DNA of 64,000 bases, taken from the NCBI RefSeq assembly GCF_016545825.1, contig NC_052617.1:6034600-6098599 (forward strand). Direction: 5' to 3'. A program made the translations under genes and the position numbers. Below the pieces are notes generated by a model. That model had not been told where the DNA came from. It saw nothing but the letters and a program-made list of their open reading frames with translations, and searched no databases. This document shows, piece by piece, positions 48,121 through 59,256 of the stretch. Source of the stretch: Eucalyptus grandis (taxonomy: Eukaryota; Streptophyta; Magnoliopsida; Myrtales; Myrtaceae). The first letter of the stretch is position 1, and every line of letters begins with the position of its first letter.

Positions 48121-48766
48121 GGTGTGATGCATTGACTAGCGGAAATAGGAGGTTAAAGAGAGATGCAAAGTCTTTGCAAGAAGAAATTAAGAGCTTAAAT
48201 TGGTGCTATAAAGTGTCCCAAGTAGGGTAGGCAAGTCTTGACCTTGCATGTGTCGGATAAATAGTGAAGGAGTTGTAAAACAAGAACATGCAACTTATGT
48301 ACATTTAAGTGAGGCATGTTCGGTGCTTTTGGAAAACTATGTGCACGTTTTGCAAGAAGGAATTTGAGGAAGAAGTGGAGTAAACATGCAAGTTGAGACT
48401 TTTATCTTACATAAGTTTGTAGCTGAAAGCAAAGAATTTACCCCTCTAATTAGAATGTGAGAAATACATTGAAGCCTTGCAATTATCGAATTAAATGATT
48501 AATGAACTGGAGAGCGAAAATCTCAAGCAACCAGTAGAAAGGGAAATACCGGCAAATGAAATTGGAGGGCTGAAGACGGCATTTTATGTAGTGTTCAAAA
48601 CAATTCAAATTGATGAGGAAGTAGGCTGTGAAGGTGAGATCGTGAAACAACAAATGCTTTCCCAACTTGACAGATTGCTTTGAGAGCATATCTTGGACAA
48701 AATAGGGCAATTAAAGAATCACTCACAAGGAGCAAGGATGAAGAGCAAAAGTCACTAGTTGAGAAC
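48121..48766 (+). pseudogene. NETWORKED1-like (NET1) coiled-coil gene, fragment 1
   Basis: Plant NET1 proteins are actin-binding, membrane-associated, long coiled-coil proteins with an N-terminal NAB/KIP1 domain. This stretch follows the coiled-coil part: NRRLKRDAKSLQEEIKSLN, KEFEEEVE, a frame-shifted segment reading ETFILHKFVAESKEF, LECEKYIEALQLS, INELESENLKQPVE, FYVVFKTIQID and LDKIGQLKNHS. At least six stops and several frameshifts. No NAB domain is found upstream. It is interrupted at 48767 by an LTR. Assignment is from memory of NET1 sequences. Confidence 0.7.
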
Positions 48767-51700
48767 TGTCACGCCTCGATCCTCCGAGCACGTGCTCATT
48801 CTTCCATGATCGATTAAATAGCGACATCCCAAAACGCATCACCGACCCATTCATTTAATACACATACGGAAGTAGATAAATAATCCCCAGACAACAACAA
48901 GATGTGATAGAAAAGCAGGGTCATAAATTTTTCATATATATATTTTGTCATCACAAAGCCAGTCTAAGAACCTAAGGTCTGCAAAACAGGGGGGTTCATA
49001 AAACTACAGATTCTCTTGCTCCACCTCCTTACTATCATTGGAGCCTTCCTCCGAGTACACCGGAGTTCCTGGATCTTCAAGATCGGGGTCCACCGGGTCT
49101 ACCATCAAACCACCAGGGGGATCTACAGTGTCTTTCCAAAAAGCAACATCCAATACATACACATGTATCTCTAACTCAAATATGAGTCCCTCTCTCAATC
49201 CATGCCGCTCACGACAGTACCATGATCTGTATCAATGGGGTACCTTGTGGGGTAGAGCCTCATCCACCCAGATTACAGACTTCATGAGCTCATAGACCAA
49301 ACCCCTAGGGTGCCCATGAATCGAAATATAGACTACATGTTATGTGATCTTCTTCGGTTGACCAAAACGCTCAAGAGAAGCTACCATTTATGGACCTGAA
49401 ATTGTTATCCCACAATGGGGTGAGACAACGTTTCAGCAAGTTCAATCCCCTAAGACTTGACTACGAAAAAAATACGCCCCAAGAGCTGCCTAAGCACAAA
49501 CATGAGTTCGAGGACTTACCTTTGCCTCCACTTCTTCCTGCAAGTCAATATAATTGAAATTCATGGAATCACATCAACAAATAAAATCATCACACCCAAT
49601 CGACTTATCGATCAATCAACCTAGTTGATTTCATGTCATCAAGACCATCACATAGTCATTTCAATTACTCATCCCAACTATTAATTACGGCCCAACGGGC
49701 ACGGCCTACTAAAAGTTCAGCGGTGGATTACGGCTTAATGGGTACATCTTGTTCCAAGTTCGACGGTAAATTACGGCCCAATAGGCACAACCATACTTCG
49801 GCGTTAATTACAGCCTTATATGCACAACCTGCTTCGGCGGTTTTCTTAACCCAACTCATTCATCATGCACCACATACGTCACCTCATCTCTCAATAGTCA
49901 TCTTATTACGACTATAATACATCACATGATTATTTACCCACGGCCAATGACCATTGTGCCTCACACTTCAATTCCCCAATTTAAATCATATCTTGGCTTA
50001 TTTTCCTCGTGTTAAGGATACCCGATAAAAATAATCGTGTGTGGGTACACGGTCGGCCTCAGTCAAAAATATAACATCTTTACTTTATAAAATCCCATTA
50101 TTTTCAATAGTCCATAAACATATTTTTGGCGCTGTAAACCGACGCCTGGTATTTTCTAATTAATTACCGAAAATAATAAATTTTGGAATAAATACCCAAA
50201 ATTGCAAATCATACTCAATCAGCACAAATTAGCAATCAAATAAATAATTCAATTATACCATTGCAATTAGCATAAAATTCCGATCACCAACTATCCCAGT
50301 CTAATTTTTGAAAAATAAATAAATAATTAAATAATTATGAAAATTAATTATTAAATGCCAATAAATACCAAAAATAGCAACTTAGGCCGGAAAAGCCTAA
50401 TTAAAAGCCGAGACGGGCCCGAAAAATTTTCGAACCACTCTCAATAAATACTAGAGCTTGTCTAGGCTTTAATTAAACTACTCTAATCACCTAACATGCA
50501 ATAACGGTTAATTAAATTGCTAATCTATTCTAACTATCCACATAATTCATGCTTAGTCTAAACTAATCAACCCTTAAGCATCATTAACTTACTAAGTAAG
50601 GATTAGTGAGTTAAACTCGCTTGATTAAAGATCCACTCGGATCAAAACAACGAGGATGCAGTGAAGGTCGAGATACTTCAAAGCGGGATCGCCTTTCAAG
50701 GTCCCAAAAGCCACAAAAACGGGCCAAACAAGCGGCTTGAAGACCCACACGGTTCGGTTCTGCACAATGGCTGAAGGCGATGCTCCGGTGGTCAATTGAG
50801 GTTGAAACGGGTGGTGGGGCTAGTTGCGAGTCTAGGCGAGCTGTGGCGGTGTTTCATGGCGGCGGAGGAGACCCGAACGGGCTCTGATGGTACTTGACGA
50901 TTTGCTGGGCACGAATAGGAGGCGGAACCGGTGTGCAGTGCAAGTAGACGTTGAGAGCACGCATGTGGGCGAGCAGCGCGAGCGACGGCGTGCGGTGGTC
51001 GGACGGGTTGTTGGGTTGCTTCGGCGGCTTGGTTCGGGTTCTTGGGCTTGCTAGAAGTTTCAAGGAGCTGCCAAAGGGGGAGGAGTCTACGGAAATGGGG
51101 AAGAAGGAGAGGGGGAACCGGTTGGGCTAGAAGGGGGCCACCTTAGTCTTCTCTTATCTCATTTGGTCCCCTTGACTTGGCCCCACACCAAGCTGACTTC
51201 CTCAGCACATTTTCAGCAGCCTAGCTTCCTTCTAGAAGCCTTGAAGTAGTCCAAAGGTTGGGTCCAAGGGAGGCATACGAATTTGCACAACCTTTGGCTC
51301 AATTTGGATTAAATTTTCACTTAATTCAACTCAAGTCGGCCTCTATAAATTCCATTATCGAACTCATGATCAAATTGGCATTTTTCCTCACCAATAGATC
51401 TCACTTGCATCCCAATTTCGCAATAAAAAAATGATCCTCTGCATTTTCCGATTGAAAACAGCCCTATGTCGACTTTTTTCGCCAAAACCTCAATTTGCTT
51501 AAAATCTTCAAAGGCGAGTCAACATTCCTAAAATGACTTGTGACATGACAGAACTTTTAATTTCTGAAATCAAATTCAAATTCGCAGTTAATTTCAATCT
51601 AGGCTACCAGGTAGCTTTTAGAAATTTATAGTGCAAATGACACGTGGTCGATTTTCTTCGAACCATAATGAACCTCTTTGATACATTGGTGACTCTTGGT

Positions 51701-52076
51701 TGTCATGAAAATCTCGATGATTCAAATATGGACACAGGATACCAAAACGACAAAAAAGTCAATCTAGTGCCGATCGACAAGAATTTCTCAATTTAGTTGA
51801 ATCACCCACGTTTAACCACACATCTCAATCGAACCGACCTATTTCTGATTTCTAATCGATCTTACTGTGTCGTAATGATCTCTGCAGATGAGCACGGTCG
51901 AGTAGTCGATTCTTGGTTGAATTCTCAAGTCTATTGCATTAAAATTCTTTAATGACTTCTCCAAATAGTCTAGTTATCCTTAGAGTGATCAGCTCGGAGA
52001 ATAGCACTATAAACGTGTCGATAAAAAGTCCGATTTATTTAATTAAAAACAAAACTAAAAAATTCGAGATGTCACA
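48767..52076 (-). mobile_element. Solo-LTR-like element, family L, 3310 bp, inside NET1-like pseudogene
   Basis: On the minus strand starts TGTGACATCTCG and ends GGCGTGACA. Perfect 5-bp TSD agaac (48762-48766 and 52077-52081). It has the family ORF near 49004-49396 on the minus strand (blocks YELMKSVIWVDEALPHKVPH and DPPGGLMVDP, with stops). The minisatellite position (49670-49860) holds an array unrelated to the other copies. Confidence 0.8.
49670..49860. repeat. Minisatellite with a different unit in family-L LTR
   Basis: Imperfect units about 50 bp long of the form TTACGGCCCAA..GGGCACA, then a GTTC/CTTCGGCGG tail, repeated three to four times. Confidence 0.65.
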
Positions 52077-52081
52077 AGAAC

Positions 52082-52345
52082 ACCATGCTGGTAACCTTTC
52101 TTAAAGGACTCGGATTAGAGTGTAATGAGCTCGAGCCAAATGAAGACTTCCTTAAGCAGGAGCTTAGAATCATGATCGAGCAATGTTTGATGTTGTAAAA
52201 GGATAAGCATGAGCTTCTAGAGATGAAAACCTTTTCAGATTGGATCTAGGCAAGGCAGAGCAACAATAGAATGCACTAGAGACTGATATGAAAGTGATGT
52301 ACAAGAAATTGGTTGATGTGCTAATAAATTAATGGCAATTGCAAG
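52082..52345 (+). pseudogene. NETWORKED1-like gene, fragment 2
   Basis: Continues fragment 1 directly: SLVEN before the LTR and TMLVTFLKGLGLECNELE after it, matching the LLVEN..L..LL..LRLE segment of NET1. Then DFLKQELRIMIEQCLML, a stop, KDKHELLEM. Ends WQLQ at the next LTR insertion. Confidence 0.75.
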
Positions 52346-53359
52346 TGTTGAGAAAACTCCTATCAGGTTTTAAAGTTGACAAAACTTTCATTCTCTTATT
52401 CTTACTCTTACTCTGAAGAATATTAAACTTCTGTGGAATACTGTCAAAGTCTATCAGAAGTCTTTTCCACTCTAATGAAGTCCAGACTGAATTCAAGACA
52501 AGAATGAAGTTTTAATCAAACTTAGCATTATTAATCTTTCAACAAGGATTCAGTACGTGCAAGATATATTTGGCTTTCTGGCGGAGAATCTCACTTACAT
52601 TTTCTAAATATATTGATGAAATCAATCACGGATTGATAAATTGATAAAATCAATTTCGAAGACAAGTTCATTCTTGGGAAGAATCTACTTATGGAAACCT
52701 AGATTCTGATTGTATGGGCGACTAGAATCATCAGATTTTCATCTCAATCTTCAAACGATTACAAGATTTTCTTAATCAATTATGTACAATGGATTGATCG
52801 GAAGAAATTCCTTTAGAAAGTGCCAACGGTTAAAAAAGCATAGAGGAGTATTTAAGGAAGTCATTCGATCCATTTGGGAGAGAGCATGAGAATACAAATT
52901 CCAAAGTTTGAGGTCTTTCAAATCACTTGTTCTTTATTGATAGTGCTTACATATTGTATTCAAGAGAGAAAAACACAAAATGAGTGACTTAGTGAGAGAA
53001 AATGAAACTCTTCACTGAGTGATCGTACTAAAATCATTGTATTTCTCTGTTGAATCAATAGTGAAATTCAGCTAGAAGGTTGTTAGCATGGGAGAGTGGA
53101 CGTAGGCTTGATCTAAGCGGAACCACTATAAATCTCATGTCCAATTTTCTCTTCCTTTAACTCTTTTGATTTGTTTGTTGCAATATTTTTCTAAGTTCTG
53201 CTAATTTCTAAAACATCATATTTGAGTCCGAATTTATATCGAAGTTTGGTGTCGGTTAGACTTTGCTTAAAGAAAATAACTTTTACTGCTGTTATTAGCT
53301 TAATTTGTTTTTACACTTATTTACCCCCCCCTGTCTAGGTGGTAATACTAGCACTTTCA
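52346..53359 (+). mobile_element. Solo LTR, Sirevirus-related, 1014 bp, perfect TSD
   Basis: Starts TGTTGAGAAAACTCC and ends CTAGCACTTTCA; TSD gcaag at 52341-52345 and 53360-53364. GAGTATTTAAGG near 52847 and GTGGACGTAGG near 53098 as in the other LTRs of this group. Confidence 0.9.
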
Positions 53360-53364
53360 GCAAG

Positions 53365-53627
53365 AAGATAACTCCAACAGACTAATCAGAAACCAAGCTT
53401 TGTTGGAGAAGATTATAGATTCAAAAAAATGGAAGCATGTTCTTCCGAGGGAAACTCTTAAGATAATCTAAGAACGAAATCCTCTTGGTAACCTCTCTCT
53501 ATTTTTCTAGAGCTTTGGATAGAGAAATCTGAAGAACTAAAAGCTCTTGCTCGTGATCCTTGTGGCCTCCAAGTGGTTAACATCAATCTAAGGAGGAGAT
53601 TGATATGCTAAGGAAGAAACTAGAGAT
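53365..53627 (+). pseudogene. NETWORKED1-like gene, fragment 3
   Basis: Blocks NSNRLIRNQALLEKIIDSK, then NLSLFF, EKSEELKALARD and LQVVNIN, then an EEIDMLRKKLEI-like frame, all in the NET1 order (NLSL.FES..EKS.ELK.L..DL..L..VN..LKEE...LR.KLE). Stops and indels are present. Cut off at 53628 by Sirevirus element B; the remaining C-terminal part would lie beyond it. Confidence 0.75.
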
Positions 53628-54523
53628 TGTTGGAGAAATCCTCTTGAAGTGTTTTGAAGTTGACAAAACGTTTCCATCAGTCTAGTCTGAAGGCTTGCAG
53701 ACTCGCTATTTAAAGTCCGAAGACCTCCGGACAGCCAGACTCAAGACTCAAAGTCTATCCTCATTGACGTTTCTAATCCGTTGAAGAAAGGCTATCCATA
53801 AGCTGGATGTTTCATTAAGGATGTGGCCTTATCGACTGGAGAAGATCTCTTGGTTGGATATGACATAACGGAATCCTTTATTGATTTGAAGATTAAGGAT
53901 CCGATGATTGGCAAAGTATACTTGGAAGGTTCTACTTATGGAAACCGAGATCCCGATTGTATGGGCGAACAGTTGATGGGCTATCGACATGTTCCTTTAA
54001 TAGCTCGAATGATCTTTCTAATTGATTTCGTCCAACGGGTAGATTGGAGGAATTCCTTTGGTAAGTGCCAACGGGTATGATGGCATGAAGGAGTATATAA
54101 GGAAGATGTTCCAGTTGTTCGAGGGAGTGCACGATAGAAGAATTCCAAAGTCTGAAGCTCATTGTTCCTAGTCAATTCATTTGTTGAGCAAAATCGTGTA
54201 AACAAAAGAGAGTCTATACTCGTGAGAAACCTTGAGGAAGTGTGGTAGAACATCTACACTGTAGAATCAGGGAAAAGCTGTGCTGTAACTTCTCTTTTGT
54301 TCATAGTGAAATCCAGCTAGTAGGCTGTCAGTGCGGAAGAGTGGACGTAGGCTTGGAATAAGCCGAACCACTATAAATCTTGTGTTCATTTCTCTCTTCC
54401 CTATCTTTTACTTTACTTTGATCGTATTTTCTTTTCTATCGATTGCCTAGAGTTGCTTCCGTATCTCGAGAATTTGTTTATGCACCTATTCACCCCCTCT
54501 AGGTGCTTATACTAGCTATATCA
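53628..54523 (+). repeat. 5' LTR of element B
   Basis: Starts TGTTGGAGAAATCC, ends ACTAGCTATATCA, TATATAA at 54094-54100. Shorter than element A's LTR, and diverged in the last 15 bases. Confidence 0.9.
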
Positions 54524-54585
54524 ATTGGTATCAGAGCTTGTGTACTCACTTTTGTTGAAGTGTTTTACTTCAGAGTTAAAGATCC

Positions 54586-55627
54586 ATGGCTAGTATGTTG
54601 GCTCCAAGACTGGTAGAAGGGCAAAGCAATACCAGACCACCTTACTTTGATGGAAATGATTACAACATATGGAAAAACAAGATGAAAGCATTCCTAAGAT
54701 CAAAGGATCCTACGGAATGGGACGTTGTAGAAAAAGGAATCATTCCTAAAGCTGCATCTGTCTCGAAAAGAGGAAAATATGTTGTTGAGTCTAGCGAAAT
54801 GACTCAGGAAGAGAAAATCAAGAGACAAGCTCTTGATGCAAAAGCAATTTATTCTTTATATTGTGCTTTATCCCCTACTAAATATAACAGAATATCTTCT
54901 TGTGTTACAGCTAAAGAAGTCTGGGATAGATTACATATTACCTATGAAGGAACCGATCGAGTGAAAGAGACCAAAATCAACATTCTCCTCGGTCAATATG
55001 AAGCCCTCAAAATGAAACCAGGAGAATCTATAACGGATATGTTCAGTCGCTTTCCAGAAATTGTGAATGGTCTTGAAAATCAAGGTCAACCAATTTCCGA
55101 TCCCATGAAAGTAAACAAGCTACTGCGTGGACTTTCCAATGATTGGAATCACATAAAGACCTCAATCAAAGAGACTCAAAGAATCATGCCACTATCTGTT
55201 GATGAGTTGGTTGGGACTCTTCAATCTTATGAAGTGGAACGAATCAATGAAGACGAAGACCCTAAAGGTAAGAAATCCATTCGTTAAAATCTAATGATGA
55301 TTCTGATGCTACAGATTCTGAAGACGATATGGATGATGAGGAACTTGCACTCATGATAAGAAGATTCAGAAAGCTTAACAGAAAAGGAAGAAGATTCAAT
55401 CCAAAGAAACAAATTTTTCAAAAGCAACAGACTAAGTCCGTTGAGGATGATGAATCAAACAAAGATGTAGTCTACTTTGAATGTAAGAAAAAGGGACACA
55501 TCAGACCCAACTGTCCTCTTCTGAGGAAGAAGAAAGGAAAAATTGAAAAGTACCGAAAAGCTCTTAAAGCTGAAAACGGAGTGATACGAGTGTGAAGAAA
55601 GTGATGATGATTATGCCAATATATGCC
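54586..55627 (+). pseudogene. Gag of element B, first part
   Basis: ATG at 54586; open to 55287 (233 residues) with the UBN2-type gag blocks YNIWKNKMKAF, WDRLHITYEGTDRV and ITDMFSRF. A one-base loss near 55284 ends the frame. It resumes 55329-55595 with the knuckle-like FECKKKGHIRPNC, where the expected first Cys is Tyr. Interrupted at 55628 by a solo LTR. Confidence 0.85.
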
Positions 55628-56067
55628 TGTTGACACCTAAATTTTGACGATTTAATTTATTTATTTATTGCATATGAAATTATGGTTTAATTTTATTAAT
55701 TGCATAGCATATAGATATAGGTTGCATTTATTTTTGTTATTTGCATTTTTTGATTTTTATTGGACGGAAGGCTGATGGTTTCAAATTAGTTGGACTAAGC
55801 CCATGAAACGAGCAAGTCGGCCCAAGCCCATATTTTTAATGATCGAAAATTATCTCGTGGGAAAATTAATTTTGAAATTTCAATCGGGATATGAATTTTT
55901 TTAGATAGAGCAGACGGATAAAAAAATATTGCGATTTGGCTTTGAGAGATTTGGATCTAGAGAAAATTTTTATCTTAATCTCGAATCCTTATCAATAAGG
56001 GATGAATTTTGTGAAAAATATTGCGGATGTTGATTCGAGGAATAATTTGAAAATCCAATTCCTTCCC

Positions 56068-56077
56068 TATAAAAGGC
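56068..56077 (+). promoter_or_regulatory. TATA box within nested solo LTR
   Basis: CTATAAAAGG, about 170 bp before the GC-rich block; likely the promoter of the LTR. Confidence 0.5.
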
Positions 56078-56239
56078 CATCCGCGTATGAGCGCAAGGGG
56101 GGACTTCTCGGAAAAAAATTTCAGAAAAAGAAAAGAAAAAGAGAAGTGCAGAAAGTAAATAGGGGAAGAAAAAGAACGTGAGAGTGAGAGAGAGAAAGAG
56201 AGAGGAGAAAGGTGAAAAGGCAAAAGGTGATTTGACCCC

Positions 56240-57070
56240 TACTATTCATCATCTTCCTCAAGTCCGCTACCCTCCTCCGCAACTTCCATCCGCGGGGCTT
56301 CCACAGCCGTGCGCCCGCACCGCCACGGTCCGCTCGCCTTGCCGACGCCGCGCCGCTGCGCGTCCCCGCTCGCCGTGCCGGCATCCGAGCCCCGACGTCC
56401 GTCAGGCCGCACGCCGCTCCGCCCGCAACTTCTCGCTGACCTCCACCGCGAGCCCCGGTGCCTCGGCTCGAGCGCCTCCCGTCCGCCGCAACCGCCGTGC
56501 CGCCCCGAGTCCCCGACGCCCGAGTCTTCCTCCGCCCGAGCCCACCGTGCCGCGCCGAGCCCCCCCCGCTCCGCTCGCGTCACTCCGCCCGTCCCCGGTG
56601 CCCGGCCAGCCCGTCTCGCCTACAGCCCGCGCCTAGCCGTCTCGCTGCTCGCGAACTGTTCCCTCAATCGCGACGCCGAGCGACCCGCAGAGCCCGCGCC
56701 ACGATCCGCTCGTTCAGCCCCAACGACGACCCACGGCCTCCGACCTGTTTTTACCGCAGTCACCGGAGTTCCCCGACGCCGCTCGGATCCGAATCCCCCG
56801 CCGCAAAGCCACCACCCGAATCCGGAGCCGAGCCACCATACGCCCATCCGATGGAGCGACGTCCCCGTAGCTCGCACCTCCGCGCCGGTCCGTGACCGGT
56901 CGCCGCCGCAGCCCGGTGGTCCGCTCGACGCCAGCAGCCCCGAACCCGTCGCTGCTCGCCTTTGCTCGACCTCCTAGCGATCCGACGCCCCGCCCGCCGG
57001 GTCGCATTGCTACCGCCGGTCCGCCCGTCGCCCTCGTCGGAGCTCCGAACGGCAACCCATCTAGCCGCTG
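56240..57070. other. GC-rich block inside the nested LTR
   Basis: About 0.8 kb of very C- and CG-rich DNA in an AT-rich window. It gives overlapping Pro/Arg/Ala-rich ORFs of up to 222 residues in several frames on both strands, a composition effect. It probably belongs to the LTR transcript leader; CpG density suggests little methylation decay so far. Confidence 0.6.
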
Positions 57071-58579
57071 GCTGACTTTAGTTTAGGAGGCCAAAACCTA
57101 GTTAGGTAGATTTCTTATTTTATTTTATTTTTTGTTCATTTATTTATTTAGTGTTTATTATTCATTTTGTTTCTTTATTTGATGATGAGATGTTCGATAT
57201 GAAACAGCATGTGAAATTTGTGTTTGATAGTCCGATTTTCGCGCCCGAAATCCGACTCGCAATCACAATCGCTTGGAAAATCGCCAATCCGATCTCCCGC
57301 CCGAGATTCGATTCGCGATTTATTTAAAAATTGGCCAACCCGATCTCATGCGCGAGATATGGTTCGCCGGTTTGTAGATATTGATCATATCTTATCTAAT
57401 TTGTCGTCATGTTAATTGAATCAATTTTATTTTGTTAAATAAAAAAATCCAAAAAAATATTTGAGTGAAGATTAGGTTTGTTTTAGAATATCTCTTGTTA
57501 TCTTGCATATTTAGAATAGAGATTTTATTTCGAATTTCAAAATCAAAAATCAAATCAATCAATTTAGGTTGCTAGTGTTTTTTACTTAGGTTGCATGTTT
57601 AATAATTTGATAATTCTTAATTTCGAAATTAATAAAACAAAAACACAAAAATGTCATCATGCATATGTCATGTAGAATTAGGACATTCTTTATACGTCAT
57701 TGCATATTAGAATAAATTGCATGCTTATTTAGAATAAAAACCATGTGCACGTCATATAGAATTAGGTTCATACAATGCACGTCATTTAGTGATTTTTGTT
57801 AGGTCCATTTAAGTAGAAATTGTCAGTCATTAGATTAATTTAGATTGCATATTTAAATGTTGCATTTCTTTAATTTCGAATCTCATAGAAAATACAAAAA
57901 AATATTTAGAATAAATCCATCTCATGCTTAGGATAGACTACATGCTTAGTTATGTCATATTGCTTAGGTCATATAGCTAAGTCATGTTGCCATGTCATAT
58001 CATTTCATGTTAAATTAGTGGCATGCATTGCATATTGCATGATTTTCATTAATTAAGTGAAAACAAAACAAAAATTGCGTGTTAATTAGAAATCATATTT
58101 AGGACTGCTGATGTGAATTCTAAACTAACAACGCAGATGCTTTCGTTGCTATGAGGTAAGTCCTGCAATTTATTCATTGCTTTCTTGGATGTTAAATTGG
58201 TGGTTTGCGCACCCACATGATCACCTCACATGTTAGAATTTAAAATCAATTCAAGCTGCCTGCAAAAACATTTTTGAAATTAAAAGAATGGTACCGAAAG
58301 GGCATTAGAGAAATCTAGTGTAACCAAGTCCCCGTACCCATAATCTCCGGTTCGTAGAAGTAAAGTAAATCTCCCATTACTTTACTTGGGTTTCTAATCG
58401 ACCCACCAAAAATAGATTAGTGGCGACTCCTAATTAAAAATCAATTGCATGTTAAAAAAAAACTTGAACCTAAAGTTGCGAATTAGTATGGGCTTGGGAG
58501 AGCCCGAGTTAAGTTTAGGCTTAACAATCCATTAGCCAAACCCTAGGTGGTCCAAAACCGAAAAATTTGGGTCGCGACA

Positions 58580-59243
58580 ATGCCTGATGGCACAATCGGA
58601 TTCAGATTCAAATTCCGAGACAGATTCAGACTCAGAAAGCGAATTTGAGGTAAGTAACTTCAAAATCCCTATTAAGGTTTCAAAGTATATTGATGAATTG
58701 TGTTTCAGTCTTAAGACTTCTCTTAAAAGAATTTTCGAACTCAAGAAAGAAAATTATGTTCTAAAACAACAGGAAAATATTTCAAAGAAAAAGTGAAAAG
58801 TCTAGTCAAGAATATTTCTTCTCTTAAAGAAAGTGAAGATAATTTGTTAAAAGAAAATGCATTCTTGAAAAGAGATATCTCAAATATTTCCAAAAGATTT
58901 TCTATAGGATCGAGAAACTAGAAAAATTCTTTCGTTCAAAGACCCTACTTTAATAAATCTGGTTTGGGAATGACTGATGAAACCATTCCTTTAATTGATT
59001 TTCCTAAGGTGAAGGAAAGAATCAAACAAAGACCCACAAGAGATGCTTACAAAAATCATTTTAAAAGAATCTTTGTAAAGCGCAGGTCGCAATGCTCTCA
59101 AATGCTCAAAGTGCAATAGTGCATATCATTTTGAAAAAGAATGTCCTATGATTTGGAAACTTGTTAAAAAGGTATGGGCAAAAACCGCATATCATACTAA
59201 CACCAATGGACCCAAGAAAATATGGGTACCAAAGAAAGTTTGA
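58580..59243 (+). pseudogene. Gag of element B, second part
   Basis: Resumes with MAQSDSDSNSETDSDSE-type acidic sequence, coiled-coil segment (58690-58900), and a complete second knuckle CSKCNSAYHFEKEC (CX2CX4HX4C), with frame breaks at 58796 and 58910. Ends TGA at 59241-59243. Confidence 0.8.
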
Positions 59244-59256
59244 GTTTCCTTTTTAA

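Larger units (their letters stand above)
55628..58579 (+). mobile_element. Solo LTR, gypsy-type, 2952 bp, perfect TSD, nested in element B
   Basis: Starts TGTTGACACC and ends GGTCGCGACA; perfect TSD atgcc at 55623-55627 and 58580-58584. CTATAAAAGG TATA-like site at 56068-56077. GC-rich block 56240-57070, then AT-rich sequence. No PBS or coding domains within, so a lone LTR. Gypsy assignment rests on length and end sequence. Confidence 0.85.

Noticed and set aside
56178..57086. Overlapping Pro/Arg-rich ORFs of 64 to 222 residues on both strands
   Set aside because: They occur in several frames over the same GC-rich stretch inside an LTR with perfect TSD; no motifs, composition effect.
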